Origin: DASUME01 sp041179425
Lineage (GTDB): Bacteria; Myxococcota_A; Polyangia; Polyangiales; DASUME01
Assembly: GCA_041179425.1 (NCBI GenBank)
Contig: JBEGTL010000130.1
Coordinates: 1-16,026, forward strand
Reading direction: 5' to 3'
DNA: 16,026 nucleotides
The notes beneath the pieces are model-generated. The model had not been told where the DNA came from. It searched no databases and saw only the letters and a list, made by a program, of their open reading frames with translations. This document shows positions 7,975 to 13,652 of the stretch, piece after piece. How positions within the stretch are numbered: the stretch's first letter is position 1; each line of letters opens with the position of its first letter. Position numbers and translations under genes: made by a program.

Positions 7975-10900
7975 AAGCCGCTTTTGTGGTCCTTGCCGAA
8001 CAGGCGCCCGAGCTCGTCGCGCGGCTCGATGCGGAGGGCGTCTTCCTGTTCGTGTCGGCCGCCAGTGCCGCGCTGCTCGGCTACGAGCCGAGCGAGCTCG
8101 TGGGCAGCAAAGCAAGCGCGCTGCTCGCGAGCCGCGACTTCGAACGCATCGAGCCGCTGCTCACGCTGGGCGTGCACCGCTTTTTCGCCGAGCGCCGCGC
8201 CGAGTGCGGCCTCTTGCGGCGCAAAGACGGGGAGCTCGTGCTCTCGGAGCTGGTCGCCTACGTGCCGCGCGAGGGCAGCGCGGGCCACCACGAGACGGTG
8301 CTCGTCATTCGTGATGCGAGCGCGCAAGCAGCACGCGAGTGCGAGGTACGCGAGAGCGAAGCCAGCGTGCGCGCGCTGCTCAACGCCGTGCCCGGTATGA
8401 TCTACCAGTGGACGTCACGCAGCGTCGGCGAGCGCACGTTCACGTTCTGCAACGACTGGCCACGCGCCGCGCTGGGCATCGACCTGACCGATCTCTCGCA
8501 GCTCGATGCGCGGCTCGCAGAGATCGCCCACCCCGCAGACTCGGCCCAAGCCTGGCAACAGTGGGAGCGCGCAGCCGCCACGCTCGAGCCGTGGGTCTGG
8601 CGCGGCCGCTTCTTGCCGCGCAACGGCGAGGTGGTGCACGTGGTCGGTCACTCCACGCCCCACAAGCAGGCCGACGGCTCGGTGCTGTGGAGCGGCGTGC
8701 TGCTCGACGACTCGCAGCGTAGGCGCGTCGCCGATGCGCTGTTCCACAGCGAGGAGTTGTTTGCCGCGGTCGTCGCCAACATGGAGATGACGCACTTCCG
8801 GCTCGACCTGAGCGGCAACCTGCTGCTGATCAACCCGGCGGGCGTGCGCATGCTCGGCTACGACGACGCGCGTCAGCTGGTCGGCCGCAACGCAGCCACC
8901 CAGCTGTGGCTGTCGCCCGCACGCTTTCAGGAGTTGCTCGACGCTGTGGCGCGCGAGGGTGTGGCCGCCATCGAGGCGCCCCTGCGCTGCCGCGACGGCT
9001 CCCTGCGCATCGTCCAGGGTGCGCTGCGCCTGCTTCGCGACGAGCACGACTCTGCGACCGGCATCGACGCCGTGGTGCGCGACGTGACCGACGAGCGCAA
9101 AGCGAGCGAGGAGCTGGTGTTTGCGCGCGAGGCCGCCGAGGCGGGAAGCCGCGCCAAGAGTGCGTTCCTCGCCAACATGTCGCACGAGATCCGCACGCCC
9201 ATGAACGCGATCATCGGGCTGTCGCACCTCGCGCTCGACGCCGACCCGCCGCCCAAACACCGCGAGTACTTCACGCAGATCCGCGCGGCGGCTTTTTCGC
9301 TGCTCGACATCATCAACGACATCTTGGACGTCTCCAAGATCGAAGCTGGCAAGGTCACGCTCGAGCTCCAGCCCTTCGACATCGATCGTGTCCTCGATGC
9401 CGTCGCCAACGTCGTCGCGGTGCGCGCTGCCGAACGCAAGCTGGAGATCGTGTTTGCAGTCGACCCGCGTGTCCCCGACGAGCTGATCGGCGACCGCATG
9501 CGCCTCGGCCAGGTCGTGATGAACCTGGCCAGCAACGCCGTCAAGTTCACCGAAAAGGGCGAGATCGTGGTCTCGGTCGATCTCTTGTCGCGCGACGACC
9601 ACCACGCGCGACTGCGCTTTGCGGTGCGCGACACCGGTATCGGCATGAGCGAAGAACAGCGCGCACGGTTGTTCGAGCCGTTTTCGCAAGTCGACAGCTC
9701 GAGCACCCGCAAGTACGGCGGTACGGGGCTCGGCCTCGCCATCTCGCAAGAGCTGGTGCACCTGATGGGCAGCGAGATCGTCGTGTCGAGTCGACCCGAT
9801 CAGGGGAGCGAGTTCTCGTTCGAGGTCTCGCTCGACGTCCCCACCGGGGAGCGATCCCAAAAGCCCAAGCTCGAGCACAACGTACGCGACCTCAAGGTGC
9901 TCATCGTCGACGACAATCAGGTCGCGCGCGACGTCCTCACGCGCAGTCTCCTCGCCATGGGCTTCTTGGTGTGTGCCGTGCCTTCCGCCGACGCCGCACG
10001 CGACGCACTCAGACAAGCCGAGACGCGCGCAGCTCCGTTTCAGCTCGCGTTGATCGACATGCGCATGCCCGAGACCGACGGCCTCGAGCTCGCTCGCCAA
10101 GTGGGAGCGGGCGAAGTCGTTGGGCAGCCTCCCGAGCTGGTGATGATCTCGGCGTTCTCGCGCGACGAGATCGCGGGCGACCGCGACCTGTCGCACGTGC
10201 GCGCGTTCTTGCGCAAGCCAATCAGTCGTTCGACGTTGCTCGACACGGTGGCCGAAGTGGTCCAGGGACAGATCGTGGACCGCAACAGCGAGCACCGACC
10301 CGAGGTCGTCGCCACACCGAGCAAAGAACGCAAACGACCTCTGGTCGGCATGCTCCTGCTGGTGGTCGAGGACAACGAGATCAACCAAATCCTCGCGCGC
10401 GATCTGCTCGAAGCAGCGGGCGCCAAGGTAGTGCTCGCCAGCGATGGCCCCGAAGCGCTGCGCGCAGCGGCCGCACAGATGCCGCCCTTCGACGTCATCC
10501 TGATGGATGTGCAGATGCCAGGCATGGACGGGCACGCCACCACGCGCGCACTACGCGCCGAGGCAAAGACCAGCGAGACACCCATCGTCGCCATGACGGC
10601 GCACGCCTTCGATGCCGAGCGCAAGAAGTGCCTCGCGTCCGGCATGAACGCGCACATCGCCAAGCCCATCAACCCGCCAGAGCTCGTGCAGACCGTACTC
10701 AGCTGGGGCCGACCCAAGCCTCCTTCCACCGCGCCCAGCGCAGGCGAACGAAGCCCCTCCGAGGTCGCACCCGCGGCAACCGTGGTGGGTAGGCCCCGAA
10801 GCCTCACCCCTCGCGTCAGCCAAGCTCCGGCAGCGAAGAGCGAGCCGTCGCGTGTCGTCCCTGCCTCCGACCGGCCGCCCGAAGAGACGGGCTTCGACCC

Positions 10901-11231
10901 CAGCATCCTGGCTGCCGTGTTTCGCGAGCCAGCGCGCCAGCTCGCCTTCCTGCGCAAGTTCGTCGACTCGGCGCGGCGCACGCTCGGAGAGCTCGAGGGA
11001 GCCTGGCAACAAAAGTCGCACGACGAGATCAGCTTCGCGGGCCACAAGCTCAAGTCGTCGGCCAAGGCCTGCGGAGCACACTCGCTCGCCACGGTGTGCG
11101 CAGATCTCGAGCGCTTCGCAAAGACGCCCAACTGGGAGCGCCTGGAGCCGCTGCGTGGGGTTGCCGATCGATTGTTGGAAGAGGTGGCGCAGTACGTGGA
11201 GAAGAGCGAGCGAGCCGCTCAACAGTCGTAG
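7971..11231 (+). CDS. Cytoplasmic hybrid sensor histidine kinase (PAS-PAS-PAS-HisKA-HATPase-REC-REC-Hpt)
   Basis: The 1086-residue phosphorelay kinase has no membrane segment, so it should sense an intracellular signal. Domains: PAS about 1-115, 125-255 and 258-380; HisKA with FLANMSHEIRTPMNAIIG, phospho-His at 405; HATPase about 510-625 with NLASNAVKFTEKGE, DTGIGM and KYGGTGLGLAIS. REC1 starts KVLIVDDNQ, phospho-Asp 696 in LALIDMRMPETDG, Lys in LRKPIS. REC2 starts LLLVVEDNEINQ, phospho-Asp 846 in VILMDVQMPGMDG, Lys in IAKPINP. A Pro/Ser/Ala-rich linker follows, then Hpt with FAGHKLKSSAKACG, phospho-His 1025. All phospho-transfer residues are intact, so the relay looks functional. GTG 7971 is the first start codon in frame after the rhlE stop and lies just before the first PAS; no Shine-Dalgarno is seen. 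It converges on a REC-EAL gene, the natural candidate partner. Confidence 0.95.
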   Translation: MEAAFVVLAEQAPELVARLDAEGVFLFVSAASAALLGYEPSELVGSKASALLASRDFERIEPLLTLGVHRFFAERRAECGLLRRKDGELVLSELVAYVPREGSAGHHETVLVIRDASAQAARECEVRESEASVRALLNAVPGMIYQWTSRSVGERTFTFCNDWPRAALGIDLTDLSQLDARLAEIAHPADSAQAWQQWERAAATLEPWVWRGRFLPRNGEVVHVVGHSTPHKQADGSVLWSGVLLDDSQRRRVADALFHSEELFAAVVANMEMTHFRLDLSGNLLLINPAGVRMLGYDDARQLVGRNAATQLWLSPARFQELLDAVAREGVAAIEAPLRCRDGSLRIVQGALRLLRDEHDSATGIDAVVRDVTDERKASEELVFAREAAEAGSRAKSAFLANMSHEIRTPMNAIIGLSHLALDADPPPKHREYFTQIRAAAFSLLDIINDILDVSKIEAGKVTLELQPFDIDRVLDAVANVVAVRAAERKLEIVFAVDPRVPDELIGDRMRLGQVVMNLASNAVKFTEKGEIVVSVDLLSRDDHHARLRFAVRDTGIGMSEEQRARLFEPFSQVDSSSTRKYGGTGLGLAISQELVHLMGSEIVVSSRPDQGSEFSFEVSLDVPTGERSQKPKLEHNVRDLKVLIVDDNQVARDVLTRSLLAMGFLVCAVPSADAARDALRQAETRAAPFQLALIDMRMPETDGLELARQVGAGEVVGQPPELVMISAFSRDEIAGDRDLSHVRAFLRKPISRSTLLDTVAEVVQGQIVDRNSEHRPEVVATPSKERKRPLVGMLLLVVEDNEINQILARDLLEAAGAKVVLASDGPEALRAAAAQMPPFDVILMDVQMPGMDGHATTRALRAEAKTSETPIVAMTAHAFDAERKKCLASGMNAHIAKPINPPELVQTVLSWGRPKPPSTAPSAGERSPSEVAPAATVVGRPRSLTPRVSQAPAAKSEPSRVVPASDRPPEETGFDPSILAAVFREPARQLAFLRKFVDSARRTLGELEGAWQQKSHDEISFAGHKLKSSAKACGAHSLATVCADLERFAKTPNWERLEPLRGVADRLLEEVAQYVEKSERAAQQS

Positions 11232-11247
11232 GCTCGCCGCATTTGTC

Positions 11248-11325
11248 CAGCTGCGCGCCTGCCCACGTCGGCACAGCTGCGCGCCCGACTACGTCGGTAC
11301 CGCTGCACGCCTGACTACGCCGGCA
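11248..11325. repeat. Three tandem 26-bp repeats between convergent signalling genes
   Basis: The units are 11248-11273, 11274-11299 and 11300-11325. All share a (C/A)GCTGC(G/A)CGCC core, then (CC/GA)CTACG-like and CGG ends, with a few substitutions per unit. Together they fill most of the 83-bp gap. The third copy overlaps the last codons and TAG stop of the REC-EAL gene, so the array forms that protein's extreme C-terminus. Confidence 0.75.
11285..11297. terminator. Hairpin in the middle 26-bp repeat
   Basis: CCGAC-TAC-GTCGG is a perfect 5-bp stem with a 3-base loop in the second repeat copy. The other two copies have lost the pairing. Placed between two convergent stops, it could help termination in both directions, but no T-tract follows. 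Confidence 0.3.
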
Positions 11326-12514
11326 GCGCGGTGTGCCGTCTCGACTCGATCCAGGGCAGCAGCGCATCTCCAGGCATCGCCGGCGCAAACAGCCAGCCCT
11401 GCACGAGATCGCAGCCCAGGTGCTCGAGCAGCGCGTAGTCGTCCTCTCGCTCGACGCCCTCGGCAACCGTGACGAGGCCGAGCTTCTTGGCCAGCTGGAT
11501 GCTCGACTCGAGGATCGCGCGCGCCGCCGGATCGTGCGAAGCGCCGTCGACGAACGCTCGGTCGATCTTGAGCTCTACGAAGGGCACGCGCTGCAGCTGT
11601 TCGAGCGAGGAGTAGCCCGTGCCGAAGTCGTCGATGGACAGACCGATACGGCGCAGACGCAGGCGGGTGAGGGTATCGAGCGAGCGCGTGAGGTCGCGCA
11701 TCAGCTGCGTCTCGGTGACCTCGACCATCACGCGCGACGGCTCGACGCCGCATGCACGCGCTGTCTTCTCGACGAACTCGGGCAGGTCGAGGCGCCCCAC
11801 CGTCTGCGTGGAGATGTTGACCGCGATACTCAGGTCGTAGCCCTGCTTGCGCCAGCGGCCCGCCTCGCGCAGCGCCTTGCCGAGGATGACACGCGTGATG
11901 TGATCGATCAGGCCCTCGCGCTCGGCCACGGCGATGAACACAGTGGGCGGCACGTAGCCGTAGGTGGCGTGTTTCCAGCGCGCGAGTGTCTCGACGCCGC
12001 TGATACGACCGCTGCCCACGCAGACCTTGGGCTGAAAGAACACAATGATGTCGTCGTTGGCGATGGCGTCGCGCAGCTCGGCGGGTGTGACTGTGATGGG
12101 AGCGGGCGCGGGCAAGCTGGAGCGCCTGGAGGCCGGCTCGATCTGCGCCTTGATGAGCCCCAGCACGTGCGCGTTGATGGGCTTCTCGACGGCTCCGAGC
12201 ACGTTGAGACCGTGCGCTTTGGCGAGGCTCTCGGCGGTGCGCAAGATGCGCTGGTCTTCGCCGCTCATGAGCACGATCAGGCCTTCGTACCTTCGCGCGG
12301 ACAAGTGCCGTAAGAACTCGACGCCGTCCATCTCCGGCATGTTGAGATCGCAGAGCACGATGTCGGCTCCGAGATCGTCGAGGATCTGCAGACCCCGATC
12401 TCCACTCTGCGCGGCGGAGATACGGCCGAAGCCGAGCGAGTCCAGCGCTGCCACGGCAAGATCCAGCATCAGCTCATCGTCGTCTACCACTAGCACGCTC
12501 AAGGCTTTGGCCAT
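11315..12514 (-). CDS. REC-EAL response regulator, c-di-GMP phosphodiesterase (RocR-like)
   Basis: The 399-residue response regulator should hydrolyse c-di-GMP to pGpG under control of phosphorylation. The REC domain (about 6-125) has the acidic DDD at 11-13, phospho-Asp 56 in IVLCDLNMPEMDG and Lys 111 in AVEKPIN. The EAL domain (about 142-390) has the signature as ETL (E175-L177, LARW follows), with VNIS, MVEVTETQ, SIDDFGTGYSSL, LKIDRAFV, VAEGVERE and LVQGWLFAPAMP, so all metal and catalytic positions appear present. Length, order and the GLNVLG segment before the REC Lys match RocR/PvrR of Pseudomonas. ATG 12514 places the first beta strand at the normal distance; an upstream GTG at 12544 would add ten unlikely residues. 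The Shine-Dalgarno is weak (GGGGG nine bases upstream). Its convergent neighbour, an Hpt-ending hybrid kinase, is the likely phosphodonor. Confidence 0.93.
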   Translation of the reverse strand: MAKALSVLVVDDDELMLDLAVAALDSLGFGRISAAQSGDRGLQILDDLGADIVLCDLNMPEMDGVEFLRHLSARRYEGLIVLMSGEDQRILRTAESLAKAHGLNVLGAVEKPINAHVLGLIKAQIEPASRRSSLPAPAPITVTPAELRDAIANDDIIVFFQPKVCVGSGRISGVETLARWKHATYGYVPPTVFIAVAEREGLIDHITRVILGKALREAGRWRKQGYDLSIAVNISTQTVGRLDLPEFVEKTARACGVEPSRVMVEVTETQLMRDLTRSLDTLTRLRLRRIGLSIDDFGTGYSSLEQLQRVPFVELKIDRAFVDGASHDPAARAILESSIQLAKKLGLVTVAEGVEREDDYALLEHLGCDLVQGWLFAPAMPGDALLPWIESRRHTALPA

Positions 12515-12532
12515 CCTGCGCCCCCAGCCGCA

Positions 12533-12571
12533 GTGTACACACAAGATCTCGACAGATACGAAGCAGAGATC
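12533..12571 (-). promoter_or_regulatory. Palindromes upstream of the REC-EAL gene
   Basis: An 8-bp perfect palindrome GTGTACAC is at 12533-12540. A 6-bp inverted repeat GATCTC/GAGATC (12545-12550 and 12566-12571) follows. Both lie 20-60 bp before the REC-EAL ATG, where an operator or promoter would be expected. A TATCTG at about 12554-12559 on the minus strand could be a weak -10. Confidence 0.3.
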
Positions 12572-12597
12572 GCGCCAGTGAATGACAGAACATGAAC

Positions 12598-12637
12598 TGC
12601 AAGAGCGGTTGCAGACGCTGGATTTCAGGCTCTTGCA
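12598..12637 (-). terminator. Perfect 9-bp inverted repeat over the LysR stop, likely terminator
   Basis: TGCAAGAGC (12598-12606) and GCTCTTGCA (12629-12637) are exact reverse complements separated by 22 bases that include the TGA stop of the LysR gene (12625-12627). On the LysR transcript this makes a 9-bp stem, followed by a moderately U-rich stretch (GUUCAUGUUCUGUC). It could end LysR transcription before the REC-EAL promoter. Confidence 0.5.
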
Positions 12638-13581
12638 CGCTCGGTCGGCAGCTCTCTGCGCAGCACCTCGACAAACGCCCGTGCGGCGTGGGACAGCGAA
12701 CCATGTATGGGAGTAATCAATCCCACATGCCGCCGCGGCCAGCTGGCTTCGGTGCCCTTGGTCCGCAATGCGACCAGCTCGCCGTGCTCGAATTCCCGCA
12801 TACCAGAGAGCTCCGGGATCAACGACAGGCCGAAGCCGAGCTCGACCAGGCGTTTGATCACCTCGACGCTGCTCATCTCCATGACGACATGCGGGCGGAG
12901 ACCCAGCTCACGGAAGCTCTGGTCGAGTAGCGCACGGCTTGCGGTGGAGCGGTCGAGCAGCACCAGGGGTTGGCTAGCCAGCTCGGCCAGCGTGACGCCG
13001 CGGCGCCGTGCGAAGGCGTGCCCTTTGGGACAGATCACCACCTCGCGCTGCGACCTGAGCGTCTCGATCACCAGGACCTCGCTCGCCGGGCGCCCACCGA
13101 TGCGTTGCGCCTTGGGCAGAGGCAGCGAGATCACACCGAGGTCGACGCGGTGCTGCGCCACGCGCTCCGCCACTGCGGGGGATGTACGGTTGTCGAGGCG
13201 CAGCTCCACATCGGGATAGCGCGCGCGAAAAGCGGCGAAGACGGGCGGCAGCAGATAGCTGGCAAGCGTGTCGCTGGTGCCGACCAGCAAGCTGCCCCGC
13301 GTGAGGTCGCGCAGGGCGGAGAGGGCGTCGGTGGCTCGCTCGAGCTCCAGAAAGGCGCGCTCGGCGTGCTCGCGCAGGATGCGGCCCGCCTCGGTGAGGT
13401 GGATGCTGCGACCGTCGCGGATGAACAGCGGTTGGCCGAGCTCTTCTTCGAGCGCAGAGACCGCCTGGCTGAGCGACGACTGACTCTGGCTCAGCTCGCG
13501 GGCCGCGGTGGAGAAGCCGCGCGCTTTGGCGACGGCGAGAAAGGCGCGTAGGCGTGGGGTGGAGAGCTCGCTGGGGTCCAT
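12625..13581 (-). CDS. LysR-type transcriptional regulator
   Basis: The 318-residue DNA-binding regulator has a winged helix-turn-helix at about residues 8-67 (LRAFLAVAKARGFSTAARE, then SQSSLSQAVSALEEELG, LFIRDGRSIHLTEAG). A linker helix and a type-2 periplasmic-binding-like effector domain follow from about residue 95 (GSLLVGTSDTLASYLLPPV to FGLSLIPELSGM). Length and order are typical of the family. ATG 13581 lies at the normal distance from the helix-turn-helix; no Shine-Dalgarno is present, and an extended -10-like TGTGATACT lies 17 bases upstream, so the leader may be very short. It is divergent from purL with only 71 bp between, a layout in which LysR proteins often control the divergent gene or themselves. 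The inducer is unknown. Confidence 0.93.
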   Translation of the reverse strand: MDPSELSTPRLRAFLAVAKARGFSTAARELSQSQSSLSQAVSALEEELGQPLFIRDGRSIHLTEAGRILREHAERAFLELERATDALSALRDLTRGSLLVGTSDTLASYLLPPVFAAFRARYPDVELRLDNRTSPAVAERVAQHRVDLGVISLPLPKAQRIGGRPASEVLVIETLRSQREVVICPKGHAFARRRGVTLAELASQPLVLLDRSTASRALLDQSFRELGLRPHVVMEMSSVEVIKRLVELGFGLSLIPELSGMREFEHGELVALRTKGTEASWPRRHVGLITPIHGSLSHAARAFVEVLRRELPTERARA

Positions 13582-13652
13582 CGGAAAAGCTTATCGAAAG
13601 TATCACACGCGATTGCCTTTGCCGATGGCAAGGACTTGGTCATGCTCGCCCC
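13582..13652. promoter_or_regulatory. Divergent LysR/purL control region
   Basis: These 71 bp hold both promoters. On the minus strand TGTGATACT (13599-13607) resembles an extended -10 for LysR. On the plus strand a hairpin at 13616-13633 (CCTTTGCC-GAT-GGCAAGG, seven pairs with one bulged T) precedes purL. An AGGA at 13631-13634 lies 18 bases before the purL ATG, too far to be optimal. No purine riboswitch or PurR-like palindrome is recognisable. Confidence 0.4.

Noticed and set aside
8415..10535. Open minus-strand frame of 706 codons opposite the hybrid kinase
   Set aside because: The plus strand encodes clear HisKA, HATPase and REC motifs here. The antisense product has no recognisable family and a shadow-like composition.
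11248..11325. CRISPR-like array
   Set aside because: The 26-bp units are contiguous with no unique spacers and no cas genes are nearby, so this is a tandem repeat.
13582..13652. Purine riboswitch or PurR operator before purL
   Set aside because: The leader is too short for a purine aptamer and no PurR-type palindrome is visible; only a small hairpin is present.
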